NCBI RefSeq assembly: GCF_023065955.2
Contig: NC_079873.1
Location: 11,856,566 to 11,920,565, forward strand
Length of the DNA: 64,000 nt
Source of the DNA: Ursus arctos
Taxonomy: Eukaryota; Chordata; Mammalia; Carnivora; Ursidae
Direction of reading: 5' to 3'
Shown here one piece after another: positions 1-11,780 of this stretch. The position numbers were made by a program, and so were the translations under genes. How positions within the stretch are numbered: position 1 is the first letter of the stretch; every line of letters starts with the position of its first letter. The notes under the pieces are model-generated. The model was given only the letters and a program-made list of their open reading frames with translations. It was not told the origin of the DNA and ran no database searches.

Positions 1-1624
1 AGCATCAAGCTAATGTCAGAGGAACACAAGTGTAGAGAGACACAGGAGAGTATGCAGAGGAAAAGAAACAAGAGAGTAGATGGTCTAAAATAATGTAATT
101 TGAAGCAAGTTCAGACACAGAGAAGACAGGATGGACAGCTCTCCTCCATTATGAGCCTGCCATTTAGAAGAAGCCTGGTAGCCATGGACTTACTGTGCCC
201 CTTGCCGGCTGTGTGACTTGAAGCAGGTAATAGTACTCCCGAACCTCGTTTCCTTATTTCAAAACTGATGATAATAGTATATCCATCTCATAACACATTG
301 TGAATATTATATGAATTAGTACATGAGAACACAGAGAAGAACACTGGGAACCTAGTAATAAAAGCCACCCCAAATGAGAAGAGCAGTGTAATAATTCAGC
401 CACTTTGAGAAGTAAGGAAAATGAGAGAACTGTCCCTAGTACAGTTTTTGTCTTTAGGAAAACTGTCATATTCTGAGAATGAGCGGGCCCACATAATCAA
501 AATGAAAATGTACTGCTTTGATTATACCAGTTGACCATTTTTAAATCACTGAAGACAGAAATTTTTCTAAAATATATTTCATCCTAATTAGGATGTTGCC
601 TTAGCATTTTTTTTATGTGTCTTTTTTTTTTTCCGGATGACTCAGCGTCATCATCTTGAATATTGTTTACTGGCTAGGCTATAACGTGACATTGTCTGTA
701 GGGCTTTATATTAATGGCTCCGAAGAGCTTTATGGCTCTTAACTCTGCTGTCTCTGCAGGTTCTGAATCAGCTGTCATCTCTTGAAGAATCTACTTCTAG
801 TAGCCCTGCCCACTACAAATCCCCTCCCTGTTTTAAGTGCTGTCTGCTAAAACCTAAATGGAAACCAGATAACCGGGGAGTTCAATCAGAAAGCCCCTTC
901 TCCATAGTCTCAGAGCTGAGGGTGTGTCTGCGCTCTGCTGGAACAAAGTGCATAGACTTTGAGATCCATAATTCCCTTACTGCTCTACTTTTCACATACT
1001 TCCAACTGAGTCATCAATGGTGAGGTTGCCAACTAGTTAAGGCAAAAACGTCTTCTAGTTCCCCAAGCTGGGAAGAAAACTTTGGTTAACTTCATAGAAG
1101 AAAGAGACGTTTTGTGCAATTTCTTGCTTAACATTGATAGAGTAATGCTTGCAACAGAAATAAGGAAGGGCCTCTCGAACATAAAGCACAGAGAAATTTA
1201 AGACTCTGCATGGTGAAAAATTATTTATGTTTAGTACAATTGGTTTTGACCACATACATATGTACCAAACAAAGTGGATTTATAAGTACTTTACAGAAAA
1301 TAAATAACAAGTTGACTTTTTAGCCCAAAGGGAAAGCTAAAGCTCTTTCCTGTTTACATTTCTAGCTGCCTAGCAGTCTCTTTTCCCTACAGATAGAGCA
1401 GAGATAACTCCATTAACAAGATTGACAAATATTTTCAACAGACAGAGTTCAAATTTGTGAGGACAAGTTGTGGATTCCAAGAGGGTTGTACTAATTATTA
1501 CTGGTCTGAATTTATAATTGTACAGTGCTTGCCATGTCACCCAAATTTATTTCTACACCCAGACTGTACAAAAATAGCAGCCAACACGAGAGCCATTGGT
1601 ATAAATTTACTTCTAGGGCCTTGG
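1..1624. other. Intergenic, no recognised feature
   Basis: AT-rich sequence between the expected ACE2 (off the left edge) and CLTRN. No exon, tRNA or named repeat is recognised; ORFs here are short and random. Confidence 0.6.
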
Positions 1625-1918
1625 AAGCAAAACGAGCCTTTATCCTGAGTGACATGGGAATCCAAAGTAGAGTTTGAACAGAGTAGTAACATGATCTCAC
1701 TTACATTTGAGAAGAATCACTGGCTGCTGTGTGGAGAAGAGAATCCATAGGGTCAAGACCACACAGACAGAGAGATCAGTGAGGAGGTCTTTGCAAGAAT
1801 CCAGGTGAGATATGATGGTGGCTTGGTGGTAGCAGCAGAGTTCATGAGAAGGCAGCTGGATTTTGAACATGTTTTCAAAGTAAAGCCGACAGAATTTGCT
1901 AACAAATCGGGTGTAGGC

Positions 1919-1957
<39 letters not shown>

Positions 1958-2215
1958 CAGAGTCAAGGATCACTCCAGTGTTTTTGGATTGAACAACTGG
2001 GAGAACAAGGTTGACATCAATTTACATGTGGAAGGCTGCAGGTAAAACAGTTTGGAAGGAAGACTAGGAGTCTGGTCGAGTTGGGACATCTCACAGAAAT
2101 TCAAGTGAAGATGTTGAGAAGATATACAAGAGATATACAGTTAGATATACAAATCCTTGGTTTGACAGAGAGGCCGGGAGTGAAAATATGAATTTGAGAG
2201 TTATCATCTAGAGAT
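1625..2215 (-). mobile_element. L2 LINE fragment
   Basis: Reads as antisense L2 RT-to-3' sequence: CACTGGCTGCTGTGTGGAGA, GATGATGGTGGCTTGGTGGT, GTCAAGGATCACTCCAGTGT, and GAGAGTTATCATCTAGAG. An A-run of about 33 bases at 1922-1955 interrupts it. Confidence 0.8.
1922..1955 (+). repeat. Poly(A) tract
   Basis: About 33 uninterrupted A bases inside an antisense L2, with no adjacent SINE or L1 body recognised. Confidence 0.9.
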
Positions 2216-2414
2216 GCTTGGTCAAATAAGTCTTTTCAGCTAAGACCAAGAGGAAAAGATCTTACTTCAGAATCCCAGTAATGCTGGAAAGCACTACTTA
2301 GTTCAGACCTGAGAAGGAAAATAGGATATGGATAAATAAGGAAAAACGTTACTTGAAACAACCTCCCCAAAGGAGCCATCTGTGAACTGAACAGAGAAAT
2401 GATAAAAGGCAGTT

Positions 2415-3290
2415 TCAATTTTTGGTTTAAAATCTAATTTGTCTGATATAAGGATTGCTACCCCAGCTTTCTTTTGATGTCCATTAGCAATGATAAGTGG
2501 TTCTCCACCCCCTCACTTTCAATCTGGAGGTGTTTTTGGGTCTGAAATGAGTCTCTTATAGACAGCATATTGATGGATCTTGGATCTTATTTTTTTATCC
2601 AATCTGATACCCTGTGTCTTTTGATTGGAACATTTAGTCCATTTACATTCAGAGTAATTATTAAAAGATATCAATTTAGTGCCATTGTATTACCCGTAAA
2701 GTCACTGTTTCTGTATATTGTCTCTGTTCCTTTCTGGTCTTTGTTATTTTTGGGCTCTCTCTTCATTCAAAGGATCCTCTTTAATATATCTTGCAGGGCT
2801 GATTTAGTGATCACAAATTTTTTTAGTTTCTGTTTGTCCTGGAAGCTCTTTATCTCTTCTTCTATTCTGAATGACAGTCTTGCTGGATAAAGTATTCTTG
2901 GCTGCGTATTTTTCTCACTTGGCATCAGGGAAATACAAATCAAAACCACAATGAGATACCACCTCACACCAGTCAGAATGGTTAAAATTAACAAGTCAGG
3001 AAACAACAGATGTTGGCGGGGATGTGGAGAAAAGGGAACCCTCCTACACTGCTGGTGGGAATGCAAGCTGGTACAGCTACTCTGGAAAACAGTACTGAGG
3101 TTCCTCAAAAAGTTGAAAATAGAGCTACCCTACGACTCAGCAATTACACTACTAGGAATTTACCCAAAGGATACAAACATAGTGATCTGAACTGGCACCT
3201 GCACCCCAATGATTATAGCACAATGTCCACAATAGCTAAACTATGCAAAGAGCCCAGATGTCCATCAACAGATAAATCAATAAAGAAGAT

Positions 3291-3368
<78 letters not shown>

Positions 3369-3797
3369 TACATATATATATATAATGGAATATTACTCAG
3401 CCATCAGAAAAATGAAATCCTGTCATTTGCAATGATGACGTGGACGGAACCAGAGGGTGTTATGGGAAGCAAAGTAAGTCAATCAGAGAAAGACAATTAT
3501 CATATGATCTCGCTGATGTGTGCAATTTAAGAAACAAAACAGAGGATCATAGGGGAAGGAAGGGACAAATAAAATAAGACGAAATCAGAGAGGGAGACAA
3601 CCCATAAGAGACTCTCAACTATAGGGAACAAACTGAGGGTTCCTGGAGGGGAGGTGGGGGGGTAACTGGGGGATGGGTATTAAGGAGGGCAGGTGATGTA
3701 ATGAGCACTGGGTATTGTATGCAGCTGATGAATCACTAAACTCTACCTCTGAAATTAAAATATACTACATGTAAATTAATTGAATTTAAATTTTTTC
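2415..3797 (+). mobile_element. Carnivore L1 3' end with 5' inversion (twin priming)
   Basis: About 2415-2915 reads as L1 ORF2 in reverse (GTCTGATATAAGGATTGCTA and GTCTCTTATAGACAGCATAT are antisense ORF2). From about 2916 the sequence switches to sense (GGGAAATACAAATCAAAACC) and runs to the carnivore L1 3' end (CTGATGAATCACTAAACTCT). The inverted 5' segment is the hallmark of twin priming. A (TG)n(TA)n tract sits inside. Confidence 0.85.
3291..3386 (+). repeat. (TG)n-(TA)n compound microsatellite
   Basis: About 15 TG units run directly into about 20 TA units with CATA interruptions, inside an L1 3' end. Confidence 0.95.
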
Positions 3798-4489
3798 TAA
3801 CAAGGGAGTTTTAGGAACTTGGCCAGAGCATCGCATTTCTTCACTGGTTTAGAAAAGCAGACACATCTCAGGAGCACAGGGTGGTGAGCTGAAGTAAGGT
3901 ACAGGTTCAGAGAAGGCAGCTGACATGAGAGATAGTCAAAGTCAAGTGGCTTATGCCCAGCCAGGTCAAGGCTGAAACATTGATGGGCATTCAAAGTATA
4001 GAAGACACCTTTTGGAGTCAGCTCTGCCTCTCAGCTAGAGTTTGAGAGTGACTAAAGACTTTTACACTTTGCTTAATACTTCCTAACTGTCTCTAAATAT
4101 CTTAGAATAAACTTGTATCCCCTTCGGGCTCTACCTTAGTCTCGAGATTGAGTATTAAAGCCACGTTTTCTAATCCGACAAGAAACGTCCAATAGTTGTT
4201 GTGTTGTTGAGGTCTATCAGGCTCACTTTGGAGATAATGTTCCCGTCCCTCCACATCTTCTAAGGGATTTGTTTGGTCTGGGCCATTAATAGGGCTAGTT
4301 ACAGACTCCATCCCTAGGGGATGGGGTTGTTGGGAAATTTACTTAGATAAAAGATGATGTGAATAAATTCTGATTTGTAAGACTATAAAACTTCATGATT
4401 TCAGAGAAATAGGAGGTCAGAGTGGCCCCAAGAGTCATCAGGTGGGTTTTCTGAAGGAGATGAGACTCTGAATCATAGAGACTAATACT
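3798..4489. other. Intergenic, no recognised feature
   Basis: Unique-looking sequence between an L1 and a MIR. Confidence 0.5.
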
Positions 4490-4740
4490 ACTACTAATAG
4501 TAACATAATGATATCTAACCTTTGCTTAGTGCTTATTGTGTGCCACCCAGGGTTTAACTGCTTTACATGTGCTCCCTCATTTAATCCTCACAAGGACCCA
4601 GGGGGTAAGCAATGGCACCGTCCTCATTTCCTAGATGAGGAAACTGAGGCACAGAATTAAGATCACAAAGCTCAAAAGCAATGAAACTGGGATTTTCAGC
4701 CTCAGCAGTCTGGCTTCAAGATTAGATTCTTTGGGGTCAG
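4490..4740 (-). mobile_element. MIR
   Basis: Antisense MIR: GCTTATTGTGTGCCACCCAG, CATTTAATCCTCACAAGGAC, GATGAGGAAACTGAGGCACA, GTCTGGCTTCAAGAT. Confidence 0.85.
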
Positions 4741-5087
4741 AAAGGGCTTTTTGAAAGAATTCTTATCACAGGCATGGAAAAGAGGGACTGTAAAGGTATG
4801 AAGAAGCATAAAAGGTGTGGCTGGATGGCTCAAAAAATGGCCCCAGGATGACATCAAACTTGCATCAGTTACAAACACAGTTTCTTCCCTTACATCTTCA
4901 TGATTTTCACTGAGGGGAGACCATGGGTGCTCTGCCCTATCTTGATAAAAAGCGAAGTTTTTCTCAGTAGGGTGAGTATAGTCAGGAACAGAGAATAATA
5001 ATTAGAGATCGTAGATTCAGAGATAACCATTTCAGAGGGCATGGCAATAATTTTGTTCTCTTCAAAGCCGATCTTTGCCAGTGATAT

Positions 5088-5290
5088 AAAGCAGTGGTTC
5101 TCAACCAGGGTGATTTTGCCTCCCAGGAGACAATTGGCAATGTCTGAAGATATTTTTGGTTGTCACAACTGGGAGAGGGTGGGTAGAGGTCAGGGATGCT
5201 GCTAAACATTGTACAGTGTACAGGACAGCTCCCCACAAACAAGAATTCTTTGGTCCCAAATGTCAAGTGCTGAGGTTCCGGGACCCTGTT
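5088..5290 (+). mobile_element. MER5A (hAT-Charlie) element
   Basis: CAGTGGTTCTCAACCAGGGT, TTTTTGGTTGTCACAACTGG, GGATGCTGCTAAACATTGTA: near full length. Confidence 0.88.
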
Positions 5291-6069
5291 CTACATAATG
5301 CTATGAACATAATACTCTGAAGAATTAACGTGTGCGCAGGATTGCACCTCCCCAAATCTCAGTCAGGGCCAAGCAGAATAGTAAGTAGCAGAGCTGCCAA
5401 GGCATTCAAGCACAAAGTATCTGATCCTGTTTAGACGTATGTATGTGTGTATATGCACTGGTCTCAATAGCAAATAGGAGAAAGCAAGAAAAAATAAAAT
5501 ATAAAATATCAGTCCAAATAATTAGCTCTGTTCACAACCATCCTTGTGGAAATTGTTACTTCTCAAATCCTCAGCAAAACTAATAACTAGCTCTATGTCA
5601 CTCAGTAAGAAGACAGGGGTTTAACCTGTCAGTGGGTTTTTTATTTCAACCCCTGACTCTCTGTGGGATTTGGCAAACGTTCAAAGGAACTGGTAAGACT
5701 GTTGAAGGAGAAAATAATTATGATTCTTGAAAACAGATAAAAAGGATGTAGTACTTCTGCCTTGAAATTTGTTGACGTCAATATGTAGGACATATTATCC
5801 AGATAACTCCCTCTCTACCAAGAAAAGAACAGGAGGAAATGGGCTGAAAGAACACGTCAAAAGCTTATGTTTAGTCCTAAGGGAGAATCGCTTGACAGTT
5901 GTAAACGGTGACAGAGACTACTGAAGGGTGTTGTGTAATCTTTATCTCTGGAGGGTTTCATGGGCTGAGGGTTTAAATGTGGCCTTGACTGGATGACCAG
6001 AGCTCCAGTCAAATGCCACTCTGGGAAAAAGGAAAAAAGAATGCAAAGGAATAAAGAATGCCTACATGA
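5291..6069. other. Intergenic, no recognised feature
   Basis: Sequence between a MER5A and an L1M; it may contain decayed LINE sequence beyond my recognition. Confidence 0.45.
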
Positions 6070-8850
6070 TTTATGGAATATCACTGGAGCCCCAGAAGGA
6101 GAAGAGAGGGAGAAAGAGGTAGAAGGCTTATTTAAAGAAATAGTGGCTGAAAGAGAGATTTAGCTATCCAAGTTCCTAAAGCTAATAGGTCACTTCAATA
6201 TTTCAGTTTAAAATGATCTTCTCCAAGGCACATTATAATAAAACTGTCTAAAATCAAAGACAAAGGGGTATTTTTAAAATAGCAAGAGAAAAAAACCCTT
6301 CTCATACAAGGGAATCCCTATAAGGCTATAAGTGTATTTCTCAGCAGAAAGCTTGCAGGTCAGGAGAGAATGGGATGATGTATTCGAAGTGCTGAAAGAA
6401 AAGTGGTTTACTCAGCGAAGCTGTCCTTCAGAAATGAAGGTGAGATTACAGACTTTCCCTAAGAAACAAAAGCTGAGGGAGCTCATCGCCACTAGACCCG
6501 CTTTATAGGAAATGTTGAGAGGAATTCTTCAAGCCAAAACTTAAGGATTCTGATTAGTCACATGAAAACATATGAAAATATACAGCACACTGGTAAAAAC
6601 AAGTATATAGTCAGATGCAGAACACTCTAATACTGTAATATGGTGGGGTGTTAACCACTTAACTCTAGTATAAAGGTTAAAGGACAAAAAGATTAAAAAT
6701 AGCTGTAGGGGGACACCTGGGTGGCTCAGTCGGTTAAGCGTCTGCCTTCTGTTCAGGTCAAGATCCCAGGGTCCTGGAATTGACCCCCAGGTCCAACTGG
6801 GCTCCCTCCTCAGCAGGGAGCCTGCTTCTCCCTCTGCCCCTCCTCTCCCCTGCTCGTGTTCTGTCTCTCTCTCTCACATACAGAAATAAAATCTTAAAAA
6901 AAATAAAAATAAAAATAGCTATAGCTACAATAATTCGTTAATGGATGCATAATATATCAAGATGTAAATTCAGACATCAAAAACATAAAAGGGGGAGAGC
7001 AAAAGGATAAAGTTTTTGTATGCAATTGAAGTTAAGTTGTTATCAGCCTATAAGATGTTTTATGTAATCCTCATAGTAACCACAAAGCAAATACCTACAG
7101 TAGATTCACAAAAGATAAAGAGAAGGGAATAAAAACATACCACCGTGAAAAATCGTCAATTCATAAAGAAAGGCAGCAAGAGAGAAAGAAAGGAAAAAGG
7201 GAACTAAAAAATAGCCAGGAAACAACTAACAAGATGGCATTAGAAAGTCCTTACCTATTGATAATTACTGTAAATGTAAATAGATTGAATTCTCTAAAGA
7301 AAAGATGCACAGTGGCTAAAAACCAAGACCCAACTATCTGCTGCCTACAAGAGATTCACTTCAGCTTTAAAGACACACATAGGTTCAAAGTGAAGGGATG
7401 GAAAAGATAATTCATGCAAGTGAAAACCGAGAGAGCTGGGGTAGCTATACTTATATGAGACAAAATAGACTTTAAATCAAAAGTGATAACAAGAGATAAA
7501 GAAGGTCATTATATAACAGTGAAGAGACCAATTCATCGAGAAGATATGACAACTATAAACACCTATGCCCCCCAAAATGGAGCACCTAAATATATTAAGC
7601 AAATACAGATCTGATGGGAGAAATAGGCAACAATATAATAAAGCAAGGGATTCTAATTACTCCCCCAATTTTGACAATGGATAGATCGTCCAGACAGAAA
7701 ATCAACATGGAAACATTGGACTTGAACCATACTTTAGATCAAATGGACCTAACAGACACACACAGAACATTCCATCCAAGAGAAGCAGAATACATATTCT
7801 TCTCAAGTGCACATGGAACATTCTCCAGAACAGATGATATGATAGGTCACAAAATAAGCCTTTTGCAAAATTTAGAATATTGAAATTATACCAAGTATCT
7901 TGTCCACTCACAATGGTATGAAACCCGAAATCAGTAACAGGAGGAAAATGGAAAATCCACAAATATGTGGAAATTTAAACAATACACTGCAGAAGAACCA
8001 CTAAGTTAAAGAAGAACTTTTTTAAAAAAATCTTGAAACAAATGCAAATGGAAACACAACATCCCAGTATCTTTTTAAAGACATTTTTCCAAAGAAGACA
8101 CACAAACGGCCAATAGGTACAATAGGTACAAGGTGCTCGACATCACTCCTCATCAGGGAAATGCAAATCAAAACCACAATGAAGTATCACCTCACATCTG
8201 TTAGAATGGTTGTGATAAAAAAACAAACAAAACAAAACAACAACAACAAAAAAAACCAAGAGATAGCACTTGTCGGTGAGGATGTAGAGAAAAGAGAACC
8301 CTTGTTCATTGTTGGTGGGAATGTAAATTGGTATAGCCACCATGAAAATCAGTATGGAGTTCCTTTTAAAAATTTAAAAATATAACTATCATATGATCCA
8401 GCAATCCCATTCCTGGGTACATATCCAAAGAAAATGAAAACAGGATCTCAAAGAGATTTTAGCACTCCCATGTTCATTGCAGCATTATTCACAATAGCCA
8501 GGATACGGAAACAACCTAAGTGTCTGTCACTGGATGAATGGATAAAAAAAGATTTGGTATAAGTCCTGGGAATGTAATGTGCAGTATGGTTACTATAGTT
8601 AACGATACTGTGTTGTATATTTGAAAGTTGCTAAGAGAGTAGATTTTATCAATTCTCACCACAAAAAGAAAAATTGTAACTATGTGAAGTGATGGATGTG
8701 TTAACTCACCTTAACATGGTAATCACTTTTGCAATGTATACATATACCAAATTATTACATTGTACACGTTAAACTTACACAAAGTTATATGTAAATTATA
8801 TCTCCATAAAGCTGGAAAACAAACAAAGCCAAATGCTGCTCTGGGAAGGA
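6070..8850 (+). mobile_element. Old L1M, sense, decayed, with a SINEC inside
   Basis: From about 6250 it matches L1M inter-ORF and ORF2 sequence (GCTGTCCTTCAGAAATGAAG; CTGCCTACAAGAGATTCACT; AGACAAAATAGACTTTAAAT). It then jumps by internal deletion near 8030-8150 to the 3' part (GGAAATGCAAATCAAAACCA) and ends near TATATCTCCATAAAGCTGG. Reading frames are broken throughout. Confidence 0.85.
6709..6910 (+). mobile_element. SINEC, inserted in an L1M
   Basis: A tRNA-Lys-derived carnivore SINE: head ACACCTGGGTGGCTCAG, CT-rich body, AATAAA-type A-rich tail. It splits the surrounding L1M. TSDs are 13/14 identical: 6695-6708 and 6911-6924 (AAAAATAGCTRTAG). Confidence 0.9.
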
Positions 8851-9056
8851 GCCCCAACCACAGCTCAACTGAGGCCTCTTCCCACCCCCCTCCACCCACC
8901 CCAACTCCCACTCACTGTGTAAGGACCTGGGTTTAATTGGCGTCCTAGTCCGTCCTCTATTACGTCACTAACAGCCTGATCCAATGGGTTCTCTTCTTTC
9001 ACTTCCACCCCCCCCCCAGGGCCCCATCTCTCTTGGCCCTTTATAATTTCGATTTT

Positions 9057-9151
9057 GAATGGTTAGATCTAGGTGGTAGATACATGGGTATTCATTGTAC
9101 TATTCCTCCAACTTTCTTTATGTATGACAATTGTTATAATAAAAAATAGTA
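9057..9151 (+). mobile_element. L1M 3'-end fragment
   Basis: AGGTGGTAGATACATGGGTA to GTTATAATAAAAAATAG resembles the 3' end of old L1M subfamilies. Confidence 0.6.
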
Positions 9152-9528
9152 GGTGGTTTTCAGGGGCTGAGGGCAGATTATGTACGGCCCTATTGTCATT
9201 TAGGATTTGGGGTTCTCCCCTGAAAGAGATGGGTCAGCATGGAGAGGTTTGAGTAAAAGAATGATAGGGTCTGACTTTCTGTTTTAACAGGTATGTCAGG
9301 GTTTTCGTCCTCCACTTCAATGACTCGGTACAAAAGAAGGAAAGTTGCAGTTCCGGCTGTAGTTTTACCAGAGCCTCTAAAACATGCCCTGCATTACCTA
9401 CAAGCAAAGTATAAATGGGAAATGACCTAAATCAAGTATAGCACAGGAATGGCCAACAATTCTCCAAAGTGCTATATAAATGCTGAAGCAGAACCACAAT
9501 CCTCATCTTTAAAATTTCCAGTTGTGAG

Positions 9529-9716
9529 GAACACCTGGGTGGCCCAATGGATGAAGCGACCGCCTTCGGCTCAAGTCATGATCCCAGGGTCCTGGGATCA
9601 AGTCCCAGGTCGGGCTCCCTGCTCAGCGGGAAGCCTGCTTCTCCCTCTTCTGCTTTCCCTGTTTGTGATTTCTCTCTCTGTCAAATAAGTAAATAAAATC
9701 TTTTAAAAATTAAATA
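9529..9716 (+). mobile_element. SINEC
   Basis: Head ACACCTGGGTGGCCCAATGG, body with CCTGCTTCTCCCTCT, tail AAATAAAATCTTTTAAAAA. The left TSD AAAATTTCCAGTTGTGAG has a diverged right partner near 9717, so the copy is fairly old. Confidence 0.85.
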
Positions 9717-11484
9717 AAATTACCAGCCATGAAATGCATCTAATCTGTGTGAAGTTCTTATTTCTCTCTATGCCACTGCCCATGGTACATATTCAGCTTG
9801 GACCAAGAATAATCCTGGCAACCACCCTGCATGTTACTCAGTAATGGGGTTTCAGGCACCCCAGTCCCAATTCTTGTGTCCTACACACCTTGGCACGTCC
9901 AGGTTATTCCTGGAAGAGGAGTTGATGACAAAGTACATTTTAGATTAAAATAAACAAAAAGTAGAACAATATAATTAAAATACAGAAACTAAAAGAATTA
10001 GTTGCCATAAAGCCTCTAACAATGTAACAACATTTTAAAACGCTATATGGCTTTGGGCAATATATTTAAATTCACTTAGCCTCCATTTCTTCTTTTGTTA
10101 GGTAGGATTAGTAATACTTACTATTGGGTGAATAATGAAAAACACTAAAAATTAGTGAGTAAAATGAATCCTGTGAATAAAATTTTATATTCTTTATGAA
10201 AAGTGATATTGGAGAAAAACCTCACTTGCATTCACCAAGAGAAGAAAGATTTACTCAGGGAAAATATTTCACTATATGGATAAATATTCATTTACACAAG
10301 ACCAAATCTTAGAAGTAGGATAACCTCTGTATGGTGACTAACATAATATAATAAAAAATCATTAAAAAAAAAAGAAGTAGGATAACCTATCTATCTGGAA
10401 AGAAATACAGATCTGGCAGGGAAGTGGTGAAAGGGAATACACAGATATGTGAGGCATCTATTTGGATTCTCAACACAAAGAAAGAAAAAACTATGAAACT
10501 CTGAGAAAAAACTGCCAAGTACACTGGTTTCTAACCCCCACAACACCCTCAATTTCCCCAAAGGACTCCAGTATTATCTCTGGGGAGGTTTTGTCAATGG
10601 CATTTTATTTGCCGATGTACTGGAATGTGCTGGGTCAAAGCACTACAGTTGAAACTGTGACCTGAGGCTTTCTGCAATCGTTGTACTACTGAAATGAACC
10701 TTGGTATTCCCCTTTATAGCTAAGCAGATGATAATCTAGCAAGCAATACTGTAATATGTGATGGGAATTTAACATGAGCCTCGATCAGCCTTGGAATGAT
10801 GGCAAGTACTAACATTGGTAAACCTCTGTCCCTTTTGAGCAAGCAGATTTTAATTCTTATGTTCATTAATTTAGATTCTCTTTAGTTCTTCAAAGAGCAT
10901 GTTAGATTACCTGAAATTGTGCTAAAGAAAACCCCAAAAAGCTTATGTGAATGAATTGTTCTACTGCTGGCCTGTGGCCCTGGCCTCACAGGGACCTTTG
11001 AGTCTTTGCTTGTAACAGCCCCGCACAATGAAAAAATTGGATGAGTGACTCATATCCACATACCTGGCAGACAAATCACAGGCACCAATCGTCAATGCAA
11101 AAGAGTCTGAGTATCATTAGAATTTGACCCAATGCACAAAGTTCCACCATATTGACCAGTTAATTCAACAAAACAACTTGTTCATCCAGTGAGATAGAAT
11201 TTTTTAACTGAATTGATTGGGAGGACAGTTGATTCAATAAATGTCAACTAGTTCAATGATAGTCATAGAATAAAAGAATAAAAAAAAGAATAATAATTTA
11301 AAAACAGGATCACTACCTAATTGAGTTGAAGTTAATACTGGGATCATTAGCTGAGTTACACAAGTTTCTCTCTGTCTCTGTCCTCTCTTCAGGGATTGTA
11401 CGAGATTATACCCTCTGGGGGGAAATGAAGGTATTACTGGAGCTAGAAGTGATGTGTACTTGGAATTTTTCTCTTTGTAATTAC
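9717..11484. other. Intergenic, apart from one micro-L1
   Basis: AT-rich sequence. Only the L1 insertion at 10327-10372 is identified. Confidence 0.5.
10327..10372 (+). mobile_element. Ultra-truncated L1 insertion (about 46 bp) with perfect TSD
   Basis: Only the last bases of a carnivore L1 (TGTATGGTGACTAACATAAT) plus an A-tail remain, flanked by perfect 16-bp TSDs AGAAGTAGGATAACCT at 10311-10326 and 10373-10388. Confidence 0.85.
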
Positions 11485-11780
11485 AGTCGCCCCTTGAACA
11501 ATGTGGGCGTTAGAGGCACCAACCCCCTGGGCAGTAGAAAATCCAGGTATAACTTTTGACTCCCCAAAAACTTAACTACTAATATCCTACTGTTGACTGG
11601 AAGCCTTCCCAATAAGATAGTTAATACATATTTTGTATGTTATATTATATACTGTGTCCTTACAATAAACCGAGCTAGAAAAAAGAAAATATTATTAAGA
11701 AAATAGTAAGAAAGGGAAAATACATTTATAGTACTATACTGTAAAAATCCACATATAAATGGAATAGATACTTGATCTAT
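11485..11780 (-). mobile_element. Tigger-type (TcMar) DNA transposon fragment
   Basis: CAGTCGCCCCTTGAACAATG is a Tigger-type terminal repeat. AACTTTTGACTCCCCAAAAA, ACTGTTGACTGGAAGCCTTC and GTACTATACTGTAAAAATCC follow in the order of a non-autonomous Tigger. Confidence 0.75.

Noticed and set aside
3010..3435. ORFs with Val-Cys and Tyr-Ile repeats
   Set aside because: Direct translation of the TG/TA microsatellite in an L1.
7614..7883. 89-codon ORF resembling reverse transcriptase
   Set aside because: Remnant of L1M ORF2, not an independent gene.
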